DNA of 64,000 nt from Gnetum montanum (GCA_015680685.1 MNCI01029388.1:322468-386467), one strand, 5' to 3'; shown: positions 46,801 through 53,753, counted from the first letter of the stretch. Notes: generated by a model from the letters alone, not told the origin. Numbers and translations are program-made.

Positions 46801-49800
46801 CACCTGGGAGCATGGTAAAAAGAATTGTTCAGGAATGATAGTGTCAGGTAGATAGCTCACCAGAGTAAGTCATTGTTAAAATATTTTAGAAAAGTCTTAA
46901 TAGAGTTGATGATGACATTTTCCCTTTGTAATCCTCCTTTGAATTGTCAATGAGTTTGTGTAGTCCTTGTAGCTAGGAATTATCTGGCAGTGGCTTGGGT
47001 ATGATTTGAGTGTATTTTGTGCCTTGCGCAAGTAATTGCAATTAGGGTGCAAGTCGCAATCCTATCATAGCTTTGATTTTGGTCATTTTGAAGTATTTTT
47101 TTGATTTGGATAGGTTGCTGCTACTAGACTGATACTTGCAGCCAAGTTGCAGTCAGGTGCTAGTGGACTTCTAATCACAACTAGGTCGCAATTGACTTTC
47201 AAAGCTTAAAAATTAAAGTATTGACTGATGGGAAGACTACTAGAGTGCATTAGTCACAAGGTCATAGTGGAGTGGTACAAGAGTGCTAGTCACAACCCAT
47301 TTGCATTGAAAAACATTTAACCTTTGGGATTTTCTATTTTACAAGATTATTAGTTGCATGCTAGTCGTAGCATGGTTGTATCATGAAATTACTAGCAGAG
47401 TGCTACTTCTAGCCTAGTCATAGTGAATTGCTACTCGCAGCCCAGTTGTACTTAGCAATATTAACATTTTTAAAGAGAGATTGAGGGTAGGATGCCAGCC
47501 GAATCACCATCAAAGGCTATTTAAAGTATAGGGGAGTCCAAAAGATAGAAAAAGAGAAGAGAAGAGGGAGAGTGAAGAGAGGCCAAGACAATGCCTTATA
47601 TTTCCTTTAAGTGTGAGTGTATCTGCTTTGTGAGAGAGTCTCATTGTGAGTTGTTGGATTTTGGAGTTGATGTATGTCTCAAGGTACTTGGGAGTGTGAC
47701 TTGAGCTTTGCTCCTCCATTGTTATTGTATTTCTTTATTGAATTTAATATAATTGAGGGAGAATTACTGCATTTCTACATTTTCTTGCTTTCTCCAAGTC
47801 AATTAAGAGTGGGAGCGTTGTGGAATTATAATCATTGGGGCTTGTTGGAATCAAGTCCATATCATATTGGTATTAGAGTATTGATTTTGGAGGCATGTAC
47901 ATCTGATTTTAAGGTGTCTTTATTATCTACTTGCAAGATTTTGAAGAAATTTAAAAGCTTTTGAAGTATTTGATATGCTTTGTTGTTTTTTGTATGCATA
48001 TTGGGGTTTGAATTGCAAAATTTATACAAATTTGATTTGATCTTGGTTGGATCATATTGCTTTTCTAATAATTGAGCACCCAATTGCTTGAGGAGGCTAG
48101 GGTTTGAATTGGTTTTTTTCCAATTTGTGATTTTGTGCTAACGCATAGTGTCAACTAACTTAAATTGAAGAAACATTGTTGTGGGAATTTTAGAATTTCA
48201 CCTAGCTTTAAATATTTGCTTGCAAGCATTACCTTTGTTGCTTTCAGACCTTGGGTAACAAGTATGCTTTTAGGTCTTTTGTGGCTGAAATACTGTGAAT
48301 CATTCCAAAGTTGATGGCTAAGAAGCTTCAAGACTTTGAAGAGGAATCTAGAGGGCCTAAAATGGGGATTGAGGATGAAGAAAATCCTTTTGCATCTATG
48401 AGTGGATCAAGGCAGAGAAGTGGTCCAAGTGTTTCTAGTAGAGATGAAACTAGATATCAAGGGTTTGAACATAACTCTCTTTTCCATTCATAACAATTTA
48501 GAAGAGAATAATAAGGATAAGATTGCTAGAGTTTTGAGAAGTGCTTTAAGGGTCCTTCATGCTGAATTTTTTTTTTGAAAAGAGTTCAGGTCATTATATT
48601 AATTGCAATCAAATTTACATGTGTCTTGTACAATCACCCCGTCCGCTCCCCCTAAACCCATAGCCAAGAAACCCCCCAAAAACACTCAAATTCCTCTTGG
48701 GTGATCCAAAGTCAGCGTCATGAACCAAAAAACTTCTAGGATACCCCCACAGACCATGGAACCAAACAAAGAAAAACAACCAAAAGAAATAGTGACCCAG
48801 ACCCACATCCTAAATATGGCAAGGAAGGCCTATACAATGGCAAATGGCCCTTTCTTGATAGTGGATAGCATCTAGAACAACAAGTGCCTCTTGGTATCCA
48901 CAAAAGCATCAGCCTGTTGAAAATCTTTAAATGCTTCTACTTTCCTCACACACTCCTCCTCATCCCCTTCCCATTTGGGTGGAGCTCCATCCTCCTACAA
49001 CGAATGTAACGTTGCACACACTAGGACATGTTCCAGCCAATATTCATAACAATGTAGAGGCACCTCCCCTCCTAGAGCTAGGATCTAGCATTATGTTCAT
49101 GTGCCCAATCTTGCTACTGCTTGATCTAAGCATCCTCCATCTCCTCTTACTCAGGGTGCTTCCGCTTCTCTCTTGCCTAAGTCTCATGTTCATACACTTC
49201 TTTTTGGAGCTGCTCTGAGATACGTTGTTTGAGCTCCACCTCTAGCTCGTTCATCACTGCTACCTTAGCCAAGTCCTATCGTCACTTCTCTTCGTTGGCA
49301 GCTTCCATGTGGATATGCTTGGCCATTTCCAATTGTCGTTGGAACTCCACCTCCTGCGCCTTCCACTTCCCTTCCCATAGGGCCCTTTCCTTTGCTCGGG
49401 CCCAATTTGCTGCCTCCTCCACCGCCCTGGCTAGCATAGCCTTAAAGTCCTGAGACACAAACCCACCAATGGCTTCAGGTGGAGCCACCAACGAGCATTC
49501 CTTGACAGCCAACTCCGGTGACCCAACTCCAAGCTCCTAATCATCAAACTCCTCAGTCAAATCCACAATTGGTAGATGCAGTGAGGCCGCCTTCTCCCAT
49601 ACATAGCATGGACCAGAGTGTTCCTTGGCTGCAAAGGCATACAAGGCCAAGTCGCCCGCCACAGAGCCAGAATGAGTATCAAATGTCGTCCCCGTTGCTG
49701 GCGCTGCAATGTGGCCAAAAAGAATTGCAATGGGTTAACTGCATGCCCCAACCTTAGGCATTTCAAGAAACTGAAATGCACACCCCGTAACTTCCAAACG

Positions 49801-52800
49801 TTTCAAGAGTGCACAAAAAATAATCAACCAGCTCAGTGGCATCTTGCCAAATTGGCGGGAGTGTCGATTTGGGAACTTGACCACTCCTTGTCTTGGGCAC
49901 CAGCCTAGAAAACAAAGCCTTGGCATCTTGGAGACCTTGGCTTCAGTCAAATCCACAATTGGTAGATGCAGTGAGGCCGCCTTCTCCCATACACAGCATG
50001 GACCAGAGTGTTCCTTGGCTGCAAAGGCATACAAGGCCAAGTCGCCCACCACAGAGCCAGAATGAGCATCAAATGTCGTCCTCGTTGCTGGCGCTGCAAT
50101 GTGGCCAAAAAGAATTGCAATGGGTTAACTGCATGCCCCAACCTTAGGCATTTCAAGAAATTGAAATGCACACCCCGTAACTTCCAAACGTTTCAAGAGT
50201 GCACAAAAAATCGATCAACTAGCTCAGTGGCATCTTGCCAAATTGGCGGGAGTGTCGGTTTGGGAACTTGACCACTCCTTGTCTTGGGCACTAGCCTAGA
50301 AAACAAAGCCTTGGCATCTTGGAGACCTTGGCTTGTGGGAAGGACCATTTCACCCCTTGTCGGCACCCCTAGACCCTTCGCAGTTGTTGCCTTAGTTACG
50401 ACAATCCACACACCTTGAAAAATCGTGTGGTCCCCTTGCTAGTTTGTGTAGAATGGGTTGTCCTCAAGATCTAGCTCCCCTTGGAGTAGGGGCAAGAGGC
50501 CAGTCCACCCCAGCCATGAAATCAGATTCCAGAGCATTGGATTCTCCTTAAAGCTTGCGCATGGGAGCTCAAAAGTGGGTGTAACCCCCATTGCCAAAAT
50601 TGCTTCCTACCAGAGCCAAAAACCAACAATAGCAATCTACGTTGGCAATGGTGGCAGAAGATGACAAAAAACCCAGTAATTACGTGTCTTCCAAACCAAC
50701 CACAACACCACCGCTGCTCTGGAATCACCGTTGAACCATAATAGAGGATGGATGTTTGCTGCTTGCCAAACACTAATGGTGTAAGGGCAGCAATAACTAA
50801 AATGTGCTATAGTTTCGATGGCCACCATGCAAATAGGACATGTGTCCTCGACATTTACCCCCCTTCCTCCCCCCGTGCTGTTGTAATACCACACGAACCA
50901 AGATGGTGGAGTGATTCATCAACCAAATAAATGTTTTTATTTTCTTGGTCAGCCTACCCTTCCATATCCCCCACCATCCCCTAACCGTTGAATATTTGTT
51001 TTAAATGAGTTGATGCGGAGACACCCCCATTAGCCTTGAGTCTAAAGCCACTTGTGCATGCTTGCAAAGAACATGCCAAATATGAGAGTCCCATGCTCCT
51101 ACCTCCCGCCACCTATATTTGTTGTTCATAATTGTGATCCATTGAGTGGAGCTATGGTTTTGCTGCATTAGCCTATTAAGAAGGTCCTAGTACCCCATAG
51201 TGACAATGTCTTGGAATTTGATGATTCAAAGACCCTTGGCATCCTTAGATCTAGCTACCATATCCCGGCTGACTAAATGTATACAATCTACCCCTCTACC
51301 CCCTGACCAAGTAAAATTCTTTATTACTTGATCCACCGGGGGGGGGGGGGGCGCACTGAAGCTGTGTAATGAGCCATAGCCGAAGGCACTGACATAGCCA
51401 AAAGAGACTTCCTAGCCCAAGTCAAGAATCGAGCTGTCCAATGATCAATTTGTTTCTACAACCCCTAGAGGAGGGCAGCCCATGCATTCCTTCGATGCCA
51501 ATCATAAAGAGGCAGCCCAAGGTAAGTGTCTCATGGGGTGCCCAGTAGGACACCTAGAGTTTGCACAATTATCCCCTTCACCTGGACATTTGTTTTAAGA
51601 AGTGCGTCGTAGACTCACTCCTATTGATTTCTAATCCAATCTCCTTCGCCATTCTTTGTAGCTCTCTGTTTATCATTGTTGCTTGGGAGACAACAGCATG
51701 GGAAAATAAATGGAATCATCAGTGTAATGTTCAACCATATAATCAACTCTAGCAATCTGCAAACCTCTAACCCCCTCTAACTTGCAATAAGTCTTTAAGG
51801 TGTCCATCGCAAGAATAAATAGGCATGGGGAGAGAGGGTTCCCTTGTCTCAAACCCTTGCTAGGGGATGAAAACCCCCATAGTTTCCCCTCCAAGTCTAG
51901 AGAAAAAGCTTCCGAAGTCTACATGTGCATATATAAATTAACAAAATTTGGGTGGAGGCCCTTTTGCAACATGATTTCTTTGAGAGAGTGCCAACAAATG
52001 GTGTCATGAGCTTTAGTAATGTCCAATTTAAGGCACATACCGGGGTATTTGGACACTCGTAGGGAGTGCATCACCTCTTGCACTAGGATAACTTGGTCCT
52101 AAATGACCCTTCCTTTAATGAAACCCACTTGCTGCAGACCCACCAAGTGCAGCATCAAAGGCCCCAACTGTGCAACCAATAGCTGAGTGAATAGGTGAAG
52201 GAGTGTATTGCACACCCCAATAGGCAAAAACTGGGACGGATTTGTGGGGTTGGCAGTTTTGGGAATGAGGACTAGTTGGGAACAATTGATTTCCTTGCAA
52301 ACTTGCTATCAACTCAACATTGCGTTGAAGGCATCCAAGAGATTTTCCCCCAAAACATTGATGAACACCTTAAAGAACTCCACGACCAACTATTAGGGCT
52401 TGGCACCTTCCCAACCTTCATCAAAGCAAGAGCCCCATCAAACTCCTCATGAGTAACCAGTTCTAGCAATTGTCGGTTGTCCTTTGCATCCAAAATCGAA
52501 TCGATGTGAATTGAAAGAGGTGTAGCCTCCTTTTGTTGCTAGATGTTTGACTAATAATCCATCATGGCCTAGGAGATCTCCTGACCACTAGCAATTGTTT
52601 TTCCTGGAAAGTTAAACTATGAATCTTATTGGAGTGACTAACTGAGTTAGCTGCCACAAAGAGAAAATGAATGTTCCTATCTCCCTCCTTGAGCCAATGA
52701 GCTTGCCCCCGTTGTCTCTAGTAAGCTTCCTCCTCAGCATCTAGGTTGTGTAGCTCTGCCAACACCTTGCATTTAGCATCATCCGACCTTGACCCGACTC

Positions 52801-53753
52801 TTGGTCTGATTGAATTTCCATTAGACGCTGTAGCAGTTTCCACTTGTTGGATTTGAAGGAGAACTTATCTCCCACTGTCAATGCTCTTATCACCCCATTT
52901 GAGCTAGTTTAACCACCCCCCCAATTTGAGAAACTCTGAGGGGTCAGCCCACGATGAATAGTTCCTCCAGATCCCTTCCACCATTGGGCGCAGCCATGGC
53001 TTAGCAATCCAAAATTGTTTGAAACAGAATGGTGAAGACCTCCCAGAAACCATATCTCCCACATGGCACAAAATTGACTGATGATTAGAAGTCAATTGCT
53101 CTTTCCCATGAACATGAATCCCCTGGTTCATCAAAATATTTGAGTTGACCCACACTCTATCGATCTTTGTCTTGACTCAGTCAATGCCCTTTCTTTGGTT
53201 GCTCCATGTGAAATGTTAATCTTTGATATCCATGTCAACTAGGTCATGAGACACTAGAAATTGTAAGAAGTGCAGACTACCACAAGGCTCCTGGGTTCCT
53301 CTGTCCAACTTTTCCCACCTGTACAGTCTCTGGTTAAAGTCTCCCGCTAGGATCCACTGCCTCCTATCCAGGATCAGGGGAGCAATCCGTTGCTAAATTG
53401 AATATTGGGTTCAACAGAGTTTAAATGAGACTGAAACAAGTTGAGTGAAGGGATTGAACATATAAACCAGCTCAAGAAAATTAAGATCTTTGGATTTGTT
53501 GTTATTTTTTTCTTGCATTATTGTTTTCTAAATCACTTTGCACTTATTACAGGTTCTGGTGCCTGTTGGTAACGGATCAGACGAAATGGAGGTTGCTGTG
53601 ATTGTTACCACGTTGAGAAGAGCAAGTGCTGATGTGGTGGTTGCATCTATAGAAGACAAATTGGAAATTGTGGGGTCTGGAGGAGTTAAATTTTTAGCAG
53701 ACAAGTTGATGCATCATGCTGCCAAGGAATCATATGACTTAATTGTTTTGCCG
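22617..53753 (+). CDS. DJ1C: Chloroplast DJ-1 homologue, DJ1C type, partial (six exons visible)
   Basis: Exons are 22617-22865, 22980-23180, 28770-28919, 29105-29284, 34893-34973 and 53553-53753, giving 354 codons, all joined in phase 0 at GT-AG borders. Residues 1-83 are basic, Ser-rich and nearly free of acidic residues, as in a chloroplast transit peptide. Residues 84-260 form a complete DJ-1/PfpI domain, a linker follows, and residues 288-354 begin a second DJ-1 domain. Plant DJ-1 proteins are tandem two-domain proteins; Arabidopsis DJ1C is plastid-targeted and needed for chloroplast development. In domain 1 the nucleophile-elbow cysteine is Ser ([11 protein letters not shown]), a DJ1C trait that argues against glyoxalase/deglycase chemistry there; the conserved Glu (EEVEAV) and HP are kept. 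The visible introns run from 114 bp to 18.6 kb and the large ones are filled with transposons. The start is the first in-frame ATG after a stop at 22569. The rest of domain 2 is probably beyond the window. Confidence 0.9.
22980..23180 (+). CDS. DJ1C: DJ1C-like exon 2: first DJ-1 domain, N-terminal part
   Basis: The exon has 67 codons after a ggtacag acceptor, running [16 protein letters not shown] to FDLVLLP before the donor gtatag. It holds the beta1-alpha1 glutamate (EEVE) that pairs with the catalytic cysteine in canonical DJ-1. Exon 6 has the same length and borders (201 nt, ending LP), a sign of an old internal gene duplication. My hand count gives 30 identical residues of 67 between them. 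Confidence 0.95.
23181..24205. other. Intron 2, 5' part, no recognised feature
   Basis: About 1 kb of AT-rich intron sequence follows the exon 2 donor. No transposon domain, repeat or RNA gene was recognised. Confidence 0.5.
24206..24250 (-). mobile_element. Fragment of the tRNA-derived SINE
   Basis: The sequence agccacagtgctcatctcgc followed by taagtgcggtcctgggagg matches the low-coordinate end of the SINE at 25798-25946. The rest of the element is missing; LTR-like repeat DNA begins immediately after. Confidence 0.55.
24260..25560 (-). repeat. LTR-like repeat, inverted copy of 30415-32660
   Basis: The reverse complement follows the + strand copy over about 1.3 kb. Landmarks are a tcaagcttggta block, the caaaggaccatttaac segment, a tgatggtgttagccc segment, ggccaaagggtccatt-like sequence and the tttgtgtacaaaagttc segment. 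An internal 51-bp segment is duplicated with a 97-bp period at 24824 and 24921. Both copies lie in introns of the DJ-1 gene, in opposite orientations. Confidence 0.75.
24972..24998. repeat. (GA)n microsatellite
   Basis: This is an uninterrupted GA dinucleotide run of about 27 bp inside the LTR-like repeat. Confidence 0.95.
25798..25946 (-). mobile_element. tRNA-derived SINE with 16-bp target-site duplication
   Basis: This 149-bp insert is flanked by perfect copies of ttgcttgtgtccaaca at 25782-25797 and 25947-25962. On the - strand the head contains acctgggttcaggcc, close to the tRNA B box (GGTTCGANNCC), about 30 nt after a GGTAA A-box-like stretch. The other end is T-rich (ccttttctt) before the duplication. 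It interrupts a copia gag remnant, so it is the younger insertion. Related copies are at 24206-24250 and 35384-35599. Confidence 0.85.
26538..26552 (-). other. Primer-binding site, initiator tRNA-Met type
   Basis: The - strand reads TGGTATCAAAGTTGC directly after the LTR end and 10-15 nt upstream of the gag ATG. Confidence 0.7.
26556..26939 (-). repeat. 5' LTR of the copia fragment
   Basis: This lies upstream, in element sense, of the primer site. On the - strand a TATA box (tataaaagg) falls at about 26845-26855 and the LTR ends in acaata before the primer site. The start near 26939 (TGTTATTG) is approximate. Confidence 0.55.
27030..27600. repeat. Complex tandem repeat block in intron 2
   Basis: Several segments recur two or three times in shuffled order: ttgttaccattactgtttaa (near 27035, 27215, 27265), gtgtcagcactatcat (27090, 27305, 27385), atcagatccaagtt (27165, 27455, 27515) and a ctacactttgttgtagttg segment (27186, 27565). 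This indicates repeated unequal exchange within the intron. Confidence 0.85.
27601..28769. other. Intron 2, 3' part, no recognised feature
   Basis: No domain or repeat was recognised in about 1.2 kb before exon 3. Confidence 0.5.
28770..28919 (+). CDS. DJ1C: DJ1C-like exon 3: nucleophile elbow
   Basis: The exon has 50 codons, [18 protein letters not shown] to GLLLGVE. The acceptor is ttgccccag and the donor is gtcaac, a valid but weak GT donor. The elbow reads [11 protein letters not shown], with Ser where human DJ-1 has Cys106. The split between LP and GG at the exon 2/3 border is the same point at which exon 6 ends. Confidence 0.95.
29105..29284 (+). CDS. DJ1C: DJ1C-like exon 4: end of first DJ-1 domain
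   Basis: The exon has 60 codons, [15 protein letters not shown] to CDEIQKDL, with acceptor tttcag and donor gtaagt. It includes the HP motif, [15 protein letters not shown] (the RGPGT-like loop of the family) and VEQLFGHEK of the last helix. Intron 3 before it is only 185 bp, unlike the multi-kilobase introns around it. Confidence 0.95.
29285..29997. other. Intron 4, 5' part, no recognised feature
   Basis: AT-rich sequence follows the exon 4 donor and no feature was recognised. Confidence 0.5.
29998..30119. repeat. 61-bp tandem duplication
   Basis: Two units beginning ctctaaatatgtaaaa lie at 29998-30058 and 30059-30119. They differ at a handful of positions. Confidence 0.85.
30415..32660 (+). 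repeat. LTR-like repeat with TATA box in intron 4
   Basis: A TATA box ctataaatag lies at 31464-31473, followed by a plausible leader. Sequence upstream of it (30415-31050) recurs in the same orientation at 36376-36994, and sequence downstream (about 31250-32660) recurs inverted at 24260-25560. No coding domain is associated, so it is best read as a solo LTR or large non-autonomous LTR element. Ends and target duplication were not determined. Confidence 0.65.
32661..33696. other. Intron 4 stretch, poly(A) run only
   Basis: A run of about 23 A lies at 32711-32733. Otherwise no feature was recognised. Confidence 0.5.
33712..33833 (-). mobile_element. 122-bp LINE 3' tail with 15-bp target-site duplication
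   Basis: It is flanked by cactttgcacctttt at 33697-33711 and 33834-33848. On the - strand it ends with attaatataatacctgacg and an A-rich tail. The same end (attaatataatgacctgaac, then poly(A)) closes the LINE at 48567-53400, so this is a severely 5'-truncated copy of that family. Confidence 0.85.
33849..34892. other. Intron 4, 3' part, no recognised feature
   Basis: No repeat or domain was recognised between the LINE tail and exon 5. Confidence 0.5.
34893..34973 (+). CDS. DJ1C: DJ1C-like exon 5: inter-domain linker
   Basis: The exon has 27 codons, [18 protein letters not shown] to NNPR, between acceptor tttatatag and donor gtaagc. The E-x-N-x-V-x-W pattern before the next VLVPV corresponds to the linker joining the two DJ-1 domains in plant homologues. 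It is short and was located by splice signals, phase and family order. Confidence 0.85.
35384..35599 (-). mobile_element. tRNA-derived SINE with internal 42-bp duplication
   Basis: It is related to the SINE at 25798-25946 (ggtcctaggagggccag, ggcttgaacccaggtctt). A 42-bp segment containing the B-box-like sequence is duplicated in tandem at 35464-35505 and 35506-35546. The flanks cataaacaaatatgcattat (35364-35383) and cataaacatatacacattat (35600-35619) match at 17 of 20 positions and are a likely old target duplication. Confidence 0.75.
35825..35990. promoter_or_regulatory. Array of short palindromic motifs (GATC/AATTG type)
   Basis: The segment is built from recurring gatctagatcat, ttggatcacaatccaa, aattgtgatc and caattgcaatcc elements, many of them self-complementary. 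It resembles the motif arrays seen in LTR U3 regions elsewhere in the window. It lies near the LTR fragment at 36376-36994, although no TATA box is nearby. Confidence 0.5.
36376..36994 (+). repeat. Partial copy of the LTR-like repeat 30415-31050
   Basis: Near-continuous similarity to the intron 4 copy runs from cacatttgtacatgtgacc to ttttactcgata. It stops abruptly at 36994, where gag sequence of a gypsy element begins. Confidence 0.85.
36994..38660 (-). pseudogene. Athila-like gag, broken
   Basis: The start is the ATG complement at 38658-38660 ([16 protein letters not shown]). [18 protein letters not shown] and NIALPLDCS correspond to DFTFIVH-DEQL-WHDM and NIVMPLDRS in the 5990-7734 copy. 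A Ser- and charge-rich middle follows (near 37860-38260), then a C-terminal coiled segment ([21 protein letters not shown], 37101-37346). Several frameshifts occur. Confidence 0.7.
38783..38802 (-). other. Primer-binding site resembling the tRNA-Asp type
   Basis: The - strand reads TTGGCCTCATTGTCAAGGAT after an actcatca block shared with the other copy. It matches the TTGGCGCCGTTGCCGGGGAT pattern at 14 of 20 positions by hand count. Confidence 0.6.
38804..40440 (-). repeat. 5' LTR of the second Athila-like element
   Basis: The - strand carries a TATA box CTATAAATAC at 39559-39568. A motif array built on gttgtggtca/catggtga lies upstream at about 40030-40430. The outer end is approximate. Confidence 0.5.
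40030..40430 (-). promoter_or_regulatory. U3 motif array (GTTGTGGTCA/CATGGTGA type)
   Basis: Repeated gagttgtgg, gttgtggtca, ggtcatggtga, accatggtgacc and related words occur over about 400 bp, upstream of the LTR TATA box on the - strand. Spacing is irregular. Confidence 0.45.
40441..41568. other. Non-coding stretch, no recognised feature
   Basis: This is where a 3' LTR for the Sirevirus-like element would be expected, but no match to its 5' LTR (44954-46114) was seen. No gene was recognised. Confidence 0.4.
41569..42450 (-). pseudogene. Copia RT C-terminus and RNase H, broken
   Basis: From 42450 down: [16 protein letters not shown], then [10 protein letters not shown] and [19 protein letters not shown] of the RT connection. 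RNase H follows with [20 protein letters not shown] and [14 protein letters not shown] (41917-42204). Then [12 protein letters not shown] and [12 protein letters not shown] (41569-41916) give the copia C-terminal signature (ADI-TKPL in relatives). The D-W-A-G block has become NSNWVG, so the first catalytic aspartate is lost. Confidence 0.85.
42484..42800 (-). pseudogene. Copia integrase C-terminal fragment
   Basis: The - strand has VATYILNK-like sequence near 42740, then [33 protein letters not shown] and [10 protein letters not shown] (42484-42708), the familiar region after the copia integrase core. Upstream it is cut near 42800 by the + strand LTR fragment. Downstream the RT fingers and palm are missing, so a deletion lies at about 42450-42484. 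Confidence 0.8.
42805..43098 (+). repeat. Sirevirus-like LTR fragment, inverted inside the element
   Basis: It matches the R/U5 part of the LTRs at 9062-10196 and 44954-46114: gttggatgtgcttcttgagg, a ggtgcccttgaaaccacatt segment, and gggtattgttggcttgaac. It is in + orientation within a - strand element and lacks both LTR ends. Confidence 0.85.
43156..44880 (-). pseudogene. Sirevirus-like gag with coiled coil, broken
   Basis: The N-terminal part (44632-44862) reads [35 protein letters not shown] and [14 protein letters not shown], matching the copia gag core. The middle has RNALL and a Lys/Glu/Ser-rich stretch. A zinc-knuckle-like [13 protein letters not shown] follows near 44060-44095. The C-terminal half (43504-43776) is a coiled coil ([34 protein letters not shown]). 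A long coiled-coil gag is usual in Sireviruses. Stops interrupt it. Confidence 0.7.
44931..44949 (-). other. Primer-binding site, initiator tRNA-Met type
   Basis: The - strand reads TGGTATCGGAGCCTTGGTA. Plant copia elements typically use TGGTATCAGAGC here. It is four bases after the inferred LTR end. Confidence 0.85.
44954..46114 (-). repeat. 5' LTR of the Sirevirus-like element
   Basis: This 1161-bp LTR on the - strand runs from TGCTGACTTTTTTAATG (46114) to CTCGATTTTA (44954). It matches the + strand LTR 9062-10196 (1135 bp) from end to end. A TATA-like ggttataaaggg lies at about 45587-45598, with the GACGTC array upstream of it. Confidence 0.8.
45640..45930 (-). promoter_or_regulatory. U3 array of palindromic GACGTC-type motifs
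   Basis: My count gives twelve sites in about 280 bp: four gacgtc (near 45655, 45730, 45803, 45920), seven gacatc and one gatgtc, most within an agacNtct frame. GACGTC is a palindrome and a known C-box-type plant bZIP target; gacatc and gatgtc are its two CpG-deamination products. It sits upstream of the LTR TATA box. Binding is inferred, not shown. Confidence 0.65.
46115..47019. other. Non-coding stretch, probable start of the next LTR
   Basis: No gene was recognised. The + strand LTR that ends before 47868 must begin somewhere here; the exact start was not found. Confidence 0.35.
47020..47460 (+). promoter_or_regulatory. U3 motif array (AGTCGCA/AGTTGCAG type)
   Basis: Recurring gcaagtcgcaatc, agccaagttgcagtc, gctagtcacaaccc, gctagtcgtagc and actcgcagcccagttg words lie over about 440 bp, directly upstream of the TATA-like box at 47518. 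Both strands of the motif occur. Confidence 0.5.
47868..47884 (+). other. Primer-binding site, initiator tRNA-Met type
   Basis: The sequence tggtattagagtattga follows the LTR end; the plant consensus is TGGTATCAGAGC. Confidence 0.7.
48311..48493 (+). pseudogene. Start of a gag-like reading frame
   Basis: Sixty codons begin [18 protein letters not shown] about 430 nt after the primer site. It is acidic and Ser/Arg-rich with no diagnostic domain before the LINE insertion. Its identity as gag rests on position. Confidence 0.4.
49282..49512 (-). other. Ala/Glu-rich coiled-coil frame in the LINE 3' region
   Basis: An open frame of 76 codons contains [20 protein letters not shown] and [17 protein letters not shown], a likely amphipathic helix. 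It lies 3' of the RVT zinc domain, where other plant L1s sometimes have an RNase H domain. No known family was recognised. It may be captured sequence. Confidence 0.3.
49553..50333. repeat. 390-bp tandem duplication inside the LINE
   Basis: Unit 1 (49553-49942) and unit 2 (49943-50333) both begin tcagtcaaatccacaattgg and end ttggagaccttggctt. They differ at only a few positions, mostly transitions, so this duplication is much younger than the LINE. Confidence 0.95.
50560..50900 (-). pseudogene. LINE RVT-type zinc domain
   Basis: The - strand reads [20 protein letters not shown] followed by [14 protein letters not shown]. The C-x2-C...H-x4-C pattern and the trailing W are typical of the zinc-binding domain after plant L1 reverse transcriptases. 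Confidence 0.8.
51240..52880 (-). pseudogene. LINE reverse transcriptase, broken
   Basis: [20 protein letters not shown] and [17 protein letters not shown] lie at about 51750-51894, followed by HYTDDSIYF, the (F/Y)xDD catalytic motif. Upstream blocks near 52000-52200 correspond to the palm and the SSGFH-like region. [20 protein letters not shown], the RT N-terminal motif (RSR-W-K-GDRNTKFFH in relatives), appears near 52680-52760. Multiple stops are present. A 14-G run lies at 51338-51351. Confidence 0.85.
51338..51351. repeat. G14 homopolymer
   Basis: Fourteen consecutive G lie inside the degraded LINE RT region. It could be biological or a sequencing/assembly effect. Confidence 0.9.
52880..53400 (-). 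pseudogene. LINE endonuclease C-terminal part
   Basis: The - strand contains [18 protein letters not shown] (the GDFN motif of apurinic-type endonucleases), FTWSN, then [16 protein letters not shown] and SDHQSIL-like sequence ([12 protein letters not shown]), matching the SDH motif with one change. The N-terminal half of the domain is missing at the 5' truncation. Confidence 0.8.
53553..53753 (+). CDS. DJ1C: DJ1C-like exon 6: start of second DJ-1 domain
   Basis: The exon has 67 codons, [18 protein letters not shown] to YDLIVLP, with acceptor ttattacag and donor gtgaga. It is the paralogue of exon 2. The next exon should begin GG and carry the second elbow, but no such exon was found between 53754 and 64000. 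The exon sits in a gap of about 650 bp between two LINEs of one family in opposite orientations. Confidence 0.95.

Larger units (their letters stand above)
46900..48566 (+). mobile_element. LTR retroelement fragment: LTR, primer site, start of gag
   Basis: A motif array (47020-47460), a TATA-like box (ctatttaaagtatagg, 47518-47533), an initiator-Met primer site (47868) and a gag-like start (48311) follow each other on the + strand. The fragment is cut at 48567 by the poly(A) end of the LINE on the opposite strand and does not resume beyond it. Confidence 0.55.
48567..53400 (-). mobile_element. L1-type LINE, 5'-truncated
   Basis: On the - strand the element runs from a partial endonuclease (53400) through RT (about 51240-52880) and an RVT-type zinc domain (50560-50900) to a 3' end attaatataatgacctgaac plus A10 at 48567-48576. 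ORF1 and the first part of the endonuclease are missing. RT residues match the LINE at 54050-64000 closely ([20 protein letters not shown]), so both are one family. It lies in intron 5, 150 bp upstream of exon 6. Confidence 0.85.

Noticed and set aside
51338-51351. G14 run as a G-quadruplex regulatory element
   Set aside because: A single homopolymer in a dead LINE gives no evidence of function and may be an artefact.
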